22,349 nt of DNA. It comes from Chlorokybus atmophyticus. Lineage: Eukaryota > Streptophyta > Chlorokybophyceae > Chlorokybales > Chlorokybaceae. The notes under the pieces were generated by a model that was not told the origin of the DNA, made no database searches, and saw only the letters and a list, made by a program, of their open reading frames with translations. The position numbers were made by a program, and so were the translations under genes. The DNA lies in assembly GCA_009103225.1 (NCBI GenBank), contig RHPI01000810.1, positions 1,232,391-1,254,739 of the forward strand, given 5' to 3'. Below, in pieces: positions 9,502-19,218 of this stretch. Every line of letters begins with the position of its first letter. The stretch's first letter is position 1.

Positions 9502-10304
9502 CTCCGAGTTGACTCTCCAACCGGCCGCGCGTTGAGTGTGTTGTGCACAAGTTGCTCTTGTAGTTTGAGAACAAACTCCATGCGCGTGTACGTCGGGTTG
9601 GCGTGCACAAAGCACACCCACATGTTACCAACCGCCCCGTCAAACAACCCCCACCAGGCGCGGTGCCACCACTTCACCGCCTTCGATTGCTTTTGTATAC
9701 TATAGTTTGTCTTCAAGCAATACTTGTCATATTGATCAACGGCATCCTTGTGTAAATTATACACGACCGCACATTCCGGAGCAACTACATCAGCACGCCG
9801 ACCATCGTTTTGCAAGCGACTCACGACACCGCGATTCACACCATGACATGTGGAAAGGAAGAAGACGGGCTTCTTGTCCTCTTGTCTTCTTGTTCTTGTT
9901 GCGGTGTGTTTCCAACACACCGCAATCAAGCCATCACTAGGGGCAATAGCACACCTAAATGTTCCTTGCACGGCATGATTATCTAGTGTTATCATAGTAG
10001 AGGGATAACCCACACGGTTAGCCACGATAGTTCCCGTGCCATTGTATCCTTGTGATCTCAACCATATTAGTACTTTAGGTGAGGTAAACCCACGATCAAG
10101 GACAATGTGATGGTGTTCATACGGCACATTAGCTACTAGTTCTTTCACCACCCATGTGTGCAACTCGGGTCCAGGAAGCTTATCACAAATAATGAAATCG
10201 TAACAATAATATGTCTCCAAGTCACACGCTTGAAATACCTCAATACCAAACTTGTATGGTTTGCTAGGATTGTAGATACGAATAGGGCACATCTTATTAC
10301 GCAT
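9502..10304 (-). pseudogene. piggyBac transposase, catalytic core
   Basis: The uninterrupted frame begins MRNKMCPIRIYNPSKPYKFG, the family block just after the first catalytic Asp. It continues through LDRGFTSPKVLIWLRSQGYN, the VFFLSTCHG block and the VDQYDKY/Trp-rich region. Coding ends at the donor ACTCGGAG|GTATGT (9502/9501). Open frame beyond this point is translation of the intronic minisatellite, not protein sequence of the family. Confidence 0.8.
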
Positions 10305-10907
10305 AGGATGGTGCGCTCATCAATGGTTATGTGTTTGCCGGGCTTATAGTTTTTACGAAATGTTTCACGTAGTGTATTGACTGCGGGTAGTATATGCCAT
10401 AGTCGGTATTCACGCGTGGCATGATCACTAGGGCGTTGGCTATTGTCATTCAAGTGAAAGTAGCGTTTTAGCTTGATAGCGTTTGAATGACATAAACCTT
10501 GCAAAGTTAGGAAATGTTATTGCCCCCATCAGACCGGTGCGCCCATAAGATTGCATGTCATTGGGTGTGTGGCATGCCATGGCTAGCGTGACCGACCCAT
10601 CGCAACAACTCTTGGCGTTTATCAGGAAGCCAAGCACGCCCTGTTTCCGCATCAATCACTGTGCGCTGTGCACTAGCGTATAGATTGGTTTGAATCACCG
10701 CATGATTCCAAAATGCCAATGGTAGGAAAAGGAGGAAGAGTTGTAAAGGTTTTTTACCACCTAAGTTTTGAATGCATGGACCAGTACGCCCCACAAATGT
10801 ATCAGCAGCAAGCCAGGTGTATACTTCATCTTCTCCACCCACACGCCAACGCACAGCACGCGGATCCACATCGGCATATGCATCACCACCCACTTCGTCA
10901 TCCATGC
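10305..10907 (-). pseudogene. piggyBac transposase, N-terminal part with frameshifts
   Basis: After the ATG at 10903-10905 the sequence reads MDDEVGGDAYADVDPRAV, then a hydrophobic region (LQLFLLFLPLAFWNHAVIQT) typical of the family's N-terminal domain. The frame shifts by one inserted base near 10595 (GGTCGGTC context) and again near 10484 (extra A), where the family motif KLKRYFHLND resumes. One base is missing near 10305, just after TIDERTI. Homology continues across all three breaks, so these are lesions rather than gene ends. Confidence 0.7.
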
Positions 10908-10953
10908 CTGCTAGTGTAATGCACAATATGTGTTGTGTTGTGGTGTGGCGTGT

Positions 10954-11010
<57 letters not shown>

Positions 11011-11024
11011 GTGTGAGTACACAC
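10908..11024 (-). other. Probable (CA)n-filled first intron of transposase
   Basis: The donor ACAG|GTGTGTAC follows an acidic segment (LLTDEEAET) and the acceptor CTAGCAG precedes GC-ATG-GAT. Joined, the two flanks stay in one frame and keep the acidic character. An alternative acceptor three bases upstream is in the same phase. The 117-nt intron is mostly microsatellite. Confidence 0.5.
10955..11005. repeat. (GT)n microsatellite
   Basis: About 25 uninterrupted GT dinucleotides on the plus strand, continuing after a GC step to about 11016. The translated Thr-His repeat on the minus strand is not a protein feature. Confidence 0.95.
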
Positions 11025-11025
11025 C

Positions 11026-11195
11026 TGTTTCAGCTTCCTCATCTGTAAGGAGAGGGGGTGCTCCTCCTCCCTTTACTCCCCTACCCCAACACCGCCACCA
11101 GCCACGCCGACCACACCGCCGCCGCCAGGGGCAACCGCCGGAGCAGAAGATCCCCTGGTTACGGCGGCTGCTGCGTTAGCAGTGCCGCCATACAG
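11026..11195. other. GC-rich stretch, possible 5' exon of transposase
   Basis: On the minus strand a frame leads into LLTDEEAET and is open for about 50 codons of Gly/Arg/Trp-rich, low-complexity sequence without an obvious ATG. It could be the first exon or 5' leader of the piggyBac gene. No other feature seen. Confidence 0.3.
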
Positions 11196-11235
11196 CTGAT
11201 ATCGACATGAGACATGAGTCTCATGTCGATATCAG
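11196..11235. repeat. Perfect 18-bp palindromic hairpin abutting the outer LTR
   Basis: ctgatatcgacatgagac (11196-11213) and its exact reverse complement (11218-11235) flank a 4-nt loop. The right arm ends at the base before the proposed LTR edge at 11236. It could be the insertion target or part of an adjacent element. Confidence 0.85.
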
Positions 11236-11366
11236 TGTTACAGTTAAGTAACACTACATTAGGGCCTTAACACTAGGTTAACGGCCCTAATACGGCTTAA
11301 TTGGCTGTATATACCCGTTGGGACCCTTATTTGATCCTAAATAAGGGCGGGGAACCTCTATAGAGG
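11234..11366. repeat. Four inverted repeats within the short LTR
   Basis: Foldbacks are agtgttac/gtaacact (11234-11255), attagggcc/ggccctaat (11258-11291), cccttattt/aaataaggg (11324-11347) and the palindrome cctctatagagg (11355-11366). They occupy most of the candidate LTR. Confidence 0.8.
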
Positions 11367-11381
11367 TAGCACTCCGTTACA
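11236..11381 (-). repeat. Candidate 3' LTR of older element (146 bp)
   Basis: On the minus strand it begins TGTAACGGAG directly after a G-rich PPT and is proposed to end AACTGTAACA, giving TG...CA ends like the inner element's LTR. A TATATA lies at 11308-11313. The inner boundary is firm because of the PPT. The outer boundary is inferred, since the partner LTR is outside the window, and the LTR would be short. Confidence 0.5.
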
Positions 11382-11390
11382 TTCCCCCCC
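11382..11390 (-). promoter_or_regulatory. Polypurine tract of older element
   Basis: Reading minus, GGGGGGGAA lies immediately before the TGTAAC start of the LTR, the expected place for the plus-strand DNA primer. Confidence 0.75.
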
Positions 11391-11504
11391 ACTTAGGTTT
11401 CAATGTCCTCATTGAAGGGTTAGCAAAGCCCCACCCTGAGCACCGAGAACCAAAGCAGTGAGAGAACCAGGGCCGAAGCGGTAAAGATGTCTGCCAGCAC
11501 CCTT

Positions 11505-12757
<1,253 letters not shown>

Positions 12758-13162
12758 TTATGGTGGATCGTGTACATCAGCTATGCATTTCGCACGCAAT
12801 CCAGCATGGTCAGATATTACCAAGCTGGTGCCCACATAATACAAGTTGTCTTTTTTGCTCAGCTTTTGCACGTTGTCCTCTGACGAGAACCATGGGTCAA
12901 AAGCATACCCTTGCACAACAGCTTGCACAAACTCATCATCCGGTGGCAATGTACCGCGCGTCGCAAGCAATTGCGCACGCATAGCTGCCAACAATGATGG
13001 ACAACGACTCAGAGGATCAGCAACATTGGTTCTGCCTGGCCGGTATACCCACTCAAAGGTAAACCGAGACAGAAACTCATTCCAGCGGGCTTGCCTTCGT
13101 GACAAGTTTTGCTGTGTTGAGAAATACACCAATGGATTATGATCAGTTACCACTGTGAACTA
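12758..13162 (-). pseudogene. RNase H C-terminus and integrase N-terminus of older pol
   Basis: This segment lies between two in-frame nonsense codons, TAG at 13160-13162 and TAA at 12758-12760. It holds [20 protein letters not shown] and the [11 protein letters not shown] motif of RNase H, then the start of the integrase zinc region. Reading frame is unchanged on both sides, so both stops are point lesions. Confidence 0.8.
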
Positions 13163-13841
13163 AACCCCCTCCAAGTAACATCGCCATGTTTCCAGAGCAT
13201 GTACTATACCAAGCAATTCTTGCTCGGTGGTAGTGTAATTCACCTCTGCTGGGATGAACTTCCTACTCTCATAAGCACATGGTCTGCCATCTTGCAACAG
13301 TATTGCACCACACCCAAGGGTGGACGCATCGCTAACCACAGTGAAATGCTTGTCCCAGTTTGGCAATGCCAACACTGGAGCAGAATTTAAAGCTAGCTTC
13401 ACCTGTTGCATAGCAGCTTCTTGTTCAGCTGTCCATAAGAATGGAGCATCTTTTCGCAACAGTTTTGTCAAAGGCACCACTACTGTGGAGTACCCCATCA
13501 TAAACTTGCAAAAGTAGTTTGCCAATCCCAAGAATGATCGCAGCTGATGGATATTCTTAGGTTGAGGCCAATCCTTTACAACTTGCACTTTGCGAGGGTC
13601 AGGTTTCACACCCGCACCGCTCACAATGTGCCCCAAGAATGGCAACTCCGTCTTGCAGAAGTCACACTTCGCAGAATTGGCAAACAAGCGATGTGTACGC
13701 AGCAAGGCGAACACCGCTTCCAAGTGCTGCTTATGCTCTTCTCTGGTTTTACTAAAGACAATGATGTCATCAAAGTAAACCATAACATACTTGCCAAGTA
13801 TGCCACCAAAAATCTTATTCATTTCCTTCTTAAACACTGCC
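13163..13841 (-). pseudogene. RT C-terminal half and RNase H of older pol
   Basis: The fragment begins at the insertion point with VFKKEMNKIFG and contains the RT catalytic box VYFDDIIVFS (YFDD codons at 13766-13777), the RT thumb/connection, and RNase H (VVSDAST, then TTTEQELLGIV). It is cut from its N-terminal half by the inner element. The frame would be continuous across the insertion counting one target-site copy. Confidence 0.85.
13837..13841. repeat. Target-site duplication, left copy
   Basis: CTGCC directly outside the LTR, identical to 19890-19894. Five bases is the typical duplication made by Ty3/Gypsy integrases. Confidence 0.9.
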
Positions 13842-14513
13842 TGTGACGGTGCTCGTGCCTTGTTACCGGTGAGTTGGTCCAATCCACAACCCTCTCACCA
13901 AGACACGGTATTCACACCGGAACCTTGCCCCCTCTGCCAAGCACACACGCGCGCCCCGCCACTCGCGTACGCACGCGCATGCGCTCGAAGCTACACACCG
14001 ACTTGTGTAGCGCCTTGGATCGTCACACAAGCAAGCACACACCGGTGGGCACACGCTAGCAACCCCTGCTAACCACCACCAAGCTTGCACACAAGAAACT
14101 AGGGAGCTAAAGGTTGTATTGCAAGTTGTAGAATGTCACTTTTATACCTACCAGTCTGCACATGCTACTGTCTAGACGATTCTAGCGCTAGACGGAACTA
14201 GAAGCTAAGTTATTCTTGCAGAATCTTGTAGTACACTTCTAGACCTTTCCAACGCACCAAAGATCTCCTATTTTGCTGCTCATATGGTCAAGTTATACTA
14301 CTTGGCGCCAGGCCCTTCCAGAAATCTGGTCGAGCCCTTCTCGACTGGCCCTCCGTTTTCTGGCACCTTCCGGACTGGTCTTGGGGCCCCGGTCGATATC
14401 CGCGGCAGACTCATAACTCGCCGATATCCGCCACAAGTCATTAAAAACATGTACCTTACAAATAAGGCCTAAAACGGCCATGAAAATCACAGAATTTGGC
14501 CTTGACTGTTACA
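13842..14513 (-). repeat. 3' LTR of nested element (672 bp)
   Basis: On the plus strand it runs TGTGACGG...CTGTTACA; on the element's strand it runs TGTAACAG...CCGTCACA, the usual TG...CA. It matches the copy at 19219-19889 except for five substitutions and one extra C in a ggccctcc context. A TATAAAA (14140-14146, minus) lies within it. Confidence 0.95.
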
Positions 14514-17500
14514 CTCCTCCCCCCCCAGGTGAGCTTCGTCCTCGAAGCTCGCGAGGGTGTCGTCGAGCAAGATAGGCACGCACAACGTCTTGAGCATTAG
14601 TCAAGTGTGCCTCTGGCTCCCAGGATGCTTCATGCAACGGATAGCCCTTCCATTTCACTAAGAACTTGCGTACGCCATGCACAAACTTCTCACCAAGGAT
14701 GTCTTCTACCTCCCACTCGGGTTCACCGTCTGTGCCAACTTCGGGGGGTGGCCTTTCTGGCGGTTGTCCTCGATATGCTTTCAGAAGGGAGACGTGAAAA
14801 ACGGGGTGCACACGCATGGTGTCGGGTAGCTCCAACTTGTACGCCACGTCCGAGATAACTTTGCTGACCTTAAATGGTCCCAACCAGCGTTCATTCAGCT
14901 TGCGAACTCCCGTACGCACCTGGACGTGCTTCACGGAGAGTAACAGAATGTCGCCTTCCTGAAACGTGAGATGTCGGCGATGCGCGTCCGCGTACTGCTT
15001 CTGCCGATTTTGTGCCACCAATAACGCATCCCTAGCTGCCTTGTTAATGTCCGCGCACTTTGTAAGGAAATCATTAGCTGCCTCCACACGCACGTCATGT
15101 CGTCGCGGTGTCCATGCCGTCAACGGTGTCAATGGATGTTGCCCGTAGTTCATAAGGAAGGGAGTGACACCTGTGCTTGCATTGTGGTGGTTGTTGATCG
15201 CAAACTCAACCAACTCAAGCAGCTCCTCCCAATTGTCTTGTCGCGCGTTAACGTAGCAACGCAGCATGTCCTCGATCACACGGTTGGCCCGCTCCGTTTG
15301 CCCATCAGTTTGCGGGTGGAATGCCGTGCTAAACTTCAGTGTGGTACCCAGTGCACTATGCAGCGCCTCCCAAAACTTACTTGTAAAGCGCGGGTCGCGA
15401 TCACTCACAATGCTTCGTGGTAATCCATGAGAACGAAATACATGCTTCACGAACAAGCGTGCTGCCTCCGGTGCCGTGCAAGACTCACTACACGGTGCCA
15501 AGCGTACCATTTTGCTGGTTTCATCGACGAACACAAGTATAGCGTCGTACCCTTCTTTTGTCTTTGGTAGCCCCGTGATAAAGTCCATGGTAACTTGCTC
15601 CCACTTGGACAATGGCACAGGGAGAGGTTGCAGCAACCCACCTGGCTTTTGGTTGCTTGCCTTCACCCTTTGGCATGCGTCGCACAACGCCACGTAGTCG
15701 CGCACATCGCGATGCATCTCTCGCCAGTAAAAACGCTGTTTTAAGCTTGCCAAAGTCCTTTCCAACCCTTGGTGACCAGCAATGGGCACGTCATGAGCTT
15801 CCTTCAGCAACTTCACACGGATATGCGCGACGTTGGGGATGTACAAGCGCCCATGGTGCCACAGCAGCCCGTCGCGCATTGACCAGTGCCCACTTGTGTC
15901 CGTAGCTGTATTTTTCAGCTCTTGCAACACTTTCATACCCTCCGTGTCTTCACGAAGCACTTGCCGAATCTGGTCGGTCCACTCGGGCTGCACTTGAGCG
16001 AGTGCCTCAATTGCATTAAGCCGGCTCAGCGCGTCAGCAACACCATTTGACGTACCGGGCTTGTACTTGATATCGAAGTTAAAAAGTTGAAAGAACTCAA
16101 GCCATCGAGCTTGTCTGCGACTCAGATGAGGTTGTGTTTGTAAGTACCTCAGTGGAGAGTGATCCGTCTCAAGCACGAACTTTTTGCCTTCTAAGAAACA
16201 ACGCCATTGTCGTAGCGCCATGACTTGCGCTAAAAGTTCCTTCTCGTGCACGGGGTAATTCAACTCCGCACCACTCATCTTCTTGCTGAAGAATGCTACT
16301 GGTTGAAGGCCGTTGCCATGGTCTTGCTGCAAAACAGCTCCTACGGCTGTGTCGGACGCGTCGCAAGCCAAAATAAATGTCTTTTCCATGTTGGGGTGAG
16401 CCAGGACTGGTGCCTCCGTCAGCGCCTTCTTCAACGCAGCAAATGCATGTTCCTCTGTTGCTGACCAGCTCCAATGCTTTCCCTTCTTGAGTAGGGTAGT
16501 CAAGGGAGCAGCTATGCGCGAAAACCCCATGATAAACTTGCGATAATACCCCGCAAGGCCTAAAAAGGACATCACCTCCTTTACATTGGTCGGGGCAGCC
16601 CACTCGCGCACCACCTGCACTTTGTTGGGGTCCGGCTTGATGCCTTCATGCGACACAATGTGGCCTAGGTACTCCACCTCTCGAAGCAAGAATTTGCACT
16701 TCTGTAGCTGGGCGTACAACTTGTGTTCGCGCAAACGCTGCAACACGCGCCGTAGAAGTGCCACGTGCTCCTCCTTTGTTGTCGCGTACACCAAAATGTC
16801 GTCGAGGTACACGAGGACTCCCTTACCAATCAAGTCAGCAAAAACGCTGTTCATAAGCGTTTGAAATGTTGCCGGTGCGTTCGTAAGTCCGAAGGACATG
16901 ACCAACCACTCGTAGTGCCCATAACGTGTGTTAAAAGCTGTTTTCTCCACATCCTCGGGCGCGATGCGAATTTGGTGATAACCTCCAGCAAAATCAAGTG
17001 TTGTGAAGTACTGCGCACCTTGCAATTGCTCCAGCAACTCGTTGATACGTGGGAGTGGAAAGCAATTCCTCTTCGTGATGTTGATGAGAGCTCGGTAGTC
17101 GACGCACATGCGCAAGCTCCCGTTCTTCTTTCGTACAAACAAAATAAGTGCACGATAGGGGGACTTACTAGGCCTGATGTAGCCTCTTTTCAGCAAGTCC
17201 GCCACCTGCCTCTCGGCCTCTTCCAGTTCCAAAGGTGACAACTTGTATACGGGTCGATACGGTGGCTTGTGCACGCCCTCAATCAGCTCCACACGGTGGT
17301 CTACGCTCCGTGGAGGTGGTAGACCAGATGGAAGTCCGTCCACCATGATATCTTGATATTCTTTAACAAGTTTACACACCTCGGGGTCCATAGTAGCCGT
17401 CTGAACATCGTCACTCAGCTCCGGTGCTGACTTTGCAGTGTTTTCGCGCACCACGCACAACCATGCAGCCTTTGCCTTCCGTGGAGACAATAACTTCCTC

Positions 17501-18156
17501 AATTGCACATGAGAGATCTGGGCAATTGTCGTACCACCTAATTGTGCGTGCCGCGCCTCGATGATGTCCGATGCAGCTTGAATGGACTCTCCACCGTTTC
17601 GCTCGATGGTGAGCACGCGCTTCCTCCAATTGATGGCTGGATTATGTTGCCATAGCCACGGTAGTCCCAAAATCCCATCAAACCCGTTCCGTAGGGTGAT
17701 GCAGCAAAATCGCATGCTCTCCTTCATCTTCCCAATGCGAACGCACAACTCTTTGGTCATAAACGCAGCGCCATCACCTCCAGAGGGTGGCTCTCCATCA
17801 GCGAGCTTCACTTCACCTCCTCGTAATGACGAAAGCCAACCGTAACGCCGCGCGATATCAATACTCATGAAGTTGCTGTTGGCACCGCTATCAATCATGA
17901 GCTTACACTCTCTCCATCGTCCTTGGTCATCGCAAATGTGTGCTCGAAGCCCGAAGTACTTTGTTGTCTCCTCGTTTGCATAACTCACCACCATTGGCGC
18001 GTTCAAAGCCATCTCTTCTTGCTTCTTTAATGGAAATGTCACAGCATCCGTCCGTGCATGAGGCTCCTTCCTATCCCCAGCAGTAGCCTCCTCACCTACT
18101 GGGGGAAGTCGTTTTCCTGCTCCACGCCATTTTGCTCCATGGTGTTGACGCGACGA
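14509..18156 (-). CDS. pol: Pol polyprotein of nested chromovirus
   Basis: The frame is open from 18156 and lies at -1 relative to gag. It has no ATG until MALNAPMVV, so a Gag-Pol fusion by frameshifting is likely. Counting from 18042 (1177 codons), the domains are: protease with DSGA at 51-54; RT with LDFAGGYHQ (D350) and YLDD at 412-415; RNase H with D561, E602, D627 and D670; and integrase with H750, H757, C787, C790. The integrase catalytic triad is D820, D881, E917 (35 residues between the last two). A GPF module (RWLGPFKV) lies near 1055. The C-terminal chromodomain spans about 1109-1160 and keeps aromatic residues W1110, W1131 and W1141, consistent with histone-directed integration in chromoviruses. 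No lesion is visible. The stop TAA is at 14509-14511, inside the 3' LTR. Confidence 0.95.
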   Translation of the reverse strand, partial: SSRQHHGAKWRGAGKRLPPVGEEATAGDRKEPHARTDAVTFPLKKQEEMALNAPMVVSYANEETTKYFGLRAHICDDQGRWRECKLMIDSGANSNFMSIDIARRYGWLSSLRGGEVKLADGEPPSGGDGAAFMTKELCVRIGKMKESMRFCCITLRNGFDGILGLPWLWQHNPAINWRKRVLTIERNGGESIQAASDIIEARHAQLGGTTIAQISHVQLRKLLSPRKAKAAWLCVVRENTAKSAPELSDDVQTATMDPEVCKLVKEYQDIMVDGLPSGLPPPRSVDHRVELIEGVHKPPYRPVYKLSPLELEEAERQVADLLKRGYIRPSKSPYRALILFVRKKNGSLRMCVDYRALINITKRNCFPLPRINELLEQLQGAQYFTTLDFAGGYHQIRIAPEDVEKTAFNTRYGHYEWLVMSFGLTNAPATFQTLMNSVFADLIGKGVLVYLDDILVYATTKEEHVALLRRVLQRLREHKLYAQLQKCKFLLREVEYLGHIVSHEGIKPDPNKVQVVREWAAPTNVKEVMSFLGLAGYYRKFIMGFSRIAAPLTTLLKKGKHWSWSATEEHAFAALKKALTEAPVLAHPNMEKTFILACDASDTAVGAVLQQDHGNGLQPVAFFSKKMSGAELNYPVHEKELLAQVMALRQWRCFLEGKKFVLETDHSPLRYLQTQPHLSRRQARWLEFFQLFNFDIKYKPGTSNGVADALSRLNAIEALAQVQPEWTDQIRQVLREDTEGMKVLQELKNTATDTSGHWSMRDGLLWHHGRLYIPNVAHIRVKLLKEAHDVPIAGHQGLERTLASLKQRFYWREMHRDVRDYVALCDACQRVKASNQKPGGLLQPLPVPLSKWEQVTMDFITGLPKTKEGYDAILVFVDETSKMVRLAPCSESCTAPEAARLFVKHVFRSHGLPRSIVSDRDPRFTSKFWEALHSALGTTLKFSTAFHPQTDGQTERANRVIEDMLRCYVNARQDNWEELLELVEFAINNHHNASTGVTPFLMNYGQHPLTPLTAWTPRRHDVRVEAANDFLTKCADINKAARDALLVAQNRQKQYADAHRRHLTFQEGDILLLSVKHVQVRTGVRKLNERWLGPFKVSKVISDVAYKLELPDTMRVHPVFHVSLLKAYRGQPPERPPPEVGTDGEPEWEVEDILGEKFVHGVRKFLVKWKGYPLHEASWEPEAHLTNAQDVVRAYLARRHPRELRGRSSPGGGGV
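14514..14526 (-). promoter_or_regulatory. Polypurine tract of nested element
   Basis: Minus strand GGGGGGGGAGGAG abuts the 3' LTR. It is also translated as part of the last pol codons (GGGG region). Confidence 0.9.
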
Positions 18157-19124
18157 TCACGGCGAGGGTTGCCATCCGGTGTTGGCCTTTGCGTGCTTCG
18201 TTTGGGGCATCCGTACGCCAAATGCTCCGTCGACCCACACGCATAACACTTGCGCACACCTTTACCTCTTTCACCACGTCCGCCGTGCTTCGCCTCACTT
18301 CCATGCGTGTGTATGGCACCCACCTCCATTGGTGCAGGCCCAGAGTCAGCTCCACCTCCATTGGCAAGTGCTGAACTTGGTTCTCCTCGTCTCCATGCAT
18401 GTTGAAAGCCTCCCCGGGGCTGATCACCATGCCTTTGCCTCCAGTCAGTGTTTCTTGTGGTGGACTTGAAGTACAACGCGTCGAGACGCTCCGCGATGCG
18501 TATAGCCTCCGCGAGTGTCTTCGGGTCCCGTAGCTCCACTTCTTTACGCCCCAAAGGTTTTAAACCACGTGTATACCTGTCCAACTGCTCCTCCTCGGTC
18601 ATATTGGGTATGGACATCACCAATCGCTGAAACGCGGCCGTGTACGCCATCACCGACCCCATTTGCACAAGGGCTGCAAGTTTGTCGCGTGCGGCCTTCA
18701 CGCTCTCAACGGGAACAAATTGATGCCTGACCTCCAGTGCCAACTCTTCCATGGTGGTCAATGGTAGCGCCAACCCGTTTGCAACACGCGTACATCGATG
18801 CCTCCACCACACAAGTGCTGCACCTTCAAGCAATGTCGCTGCAACCTCCACGTGCAGATGCGTGGGCACCTCCGTGAGCTTCAACCAAGACGATACTTGA
18901 AAAATCCATTCATCCACTGCATCTCCATCACGTTGACCCTTGAATGGCTTGGGCTTTGGCACCTTCACATGCACGCGCGAGCTTGATGCCATGGGAATTT
19001 GTACACGCGCCATCGCATGCTCATACGCCTCGCGTTGTGCTTGTGCCGCCGCTTGAGTGTGATGAAGCTCTTCCCTCAGTGCCAAGATGGCAGCTTGAAG
19101 CTCTTCCATGCGAGCATCCTCCAT
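18096..19124 (-). CDS. gag: Gag of nested element
   Basis: From the first in-frame ATG (19122-19124, MEDARMEELQ) to TAG 18096-18098, 342 residues. The frame is open further upstream to a GTG at 19175, but ATG is the likelier start. Features in order are a coiled-coil-like N-terminus (LALREELHHTQAAAQAQREA), the retrotransposon-gag capsid region (WIFQVSSWLKL to YTRGLKPLGRKEVEL), and a single zinc knuckle CYACGSTEHLAYGC (CX2CX4HX4C) near the C-terminus. It would assemble particles and bind the element RNA. The leader from the LTR to ATG is about 94 nt and includes the PBS. The end of gag overlaps the open pol frame by about 58 nt. Confidence 0.9.
   Translation of the reverse strand: MEDARMEELQAAILALREELHHTQAAAQAQREAYEHAMARVQIPMASSSRVHVKVPKPKPFKGQRDGDAVDEWIFQVSSWLKLTEVPTHLHVEVAATLLEGAALVWWRHRCTRVANGLALPLTTMEELALEVRHQFVPVESVKAARDKLAALVQMGSVMAYTAAFQRLVMSIPNMTEEEQLDRYTRGLKPLGRKEVELRDPKTLAEAIRIAERLDALYFKSTTRNTDWRQRHGDQPRGGFQHAWRRGEPSSALANGGGADSGPAPMEVGAIHTHGSEAKHGGRGERGKGVRKCYACGSTEHLAYGCPKRSTQRPTPDGNPRRDRRVNTMEQNGVEQENDFPQ
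18099..18156 (-). other. Gag-Pol overlap, probable -1 frameshift zone
   Basis: Both gag and pol frames are open here. No canonical X XXY YYZ heptamer is seen. The best candidate is a C5 run (18101-18105) in TTC CCC CAG TAG just before the gag stop, where the P-site tRNA on CCC could re-pair at -1. The A-site codon would not re-pair fully. Confidence 0.5.
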
Positions 19125-19204
19125 CTCCACTAACACACTACACTCCGCTTCCGAATGAAAAGTGTAAACGCCCACACACTTCCTCTCTCACCTTCGTAAA
19201 CCGT

Positions 19205-19216
19205 GCTCCGATACCA
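19205..19216 (-). promoter_or_regulatory. Primer-binding site, tRNA-iMet-like
   Basis: Two bases after the 5' LTR the minus strand reads TGGTATCGGAGC. Plant-type elements primed by initiator Met tRNA have TGGTATCAGAGC, so this matches at 11 of 12 positions. Complementarity continues into the host tRNA only if that tRNA ends CUCCGAUACCA. Confidence 0.75.
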
Positions 19217-19218
19217 GT

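Larger units (their letters stand above)
8704..11025 (-). pseudogene. Decayed piggyBac-type (PGBD) transposase gene
   Basis: Reading minus, the parts follow the order of piggyBac transposases (DDE_Tnp_1_7 family). An acidic N-terminal part (from about 10905) and a helical part lead to the RYFHLND motif. Then comes the DDE core: the first Asp in HITIDERT (10319-10321), the second in VLDRGFTSPKVL, the third probably in VDQYDKYCLKTNYS. A Trp-rich helix (KWWHRAWWGLF) and a Cys/His-rich C-terminus follow. Two introns keep good splice signals. Reading-frame shifts near 10595, 10484 and 10305 and a TAG at 8914-8916 disrupt the frame, so it is most likely inactive. The family transposes by cut-and-paste at TTAA. 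Neither terminal inverted repeat nor a TTAA pair could be assigned. Confidence 0.8.

Noticed and set aside
10558-11022. Thr-His repeat protein on the minus strand
   Set aside because: It is read-through of a (CA)n microsatellite that sits in a probable intron.
13863-14090. Short ORFs duplicated at 19240-19467 as a repeated gene pair
   Set aside because: They lie within the two LTR copies and simply reflect LTR identity.
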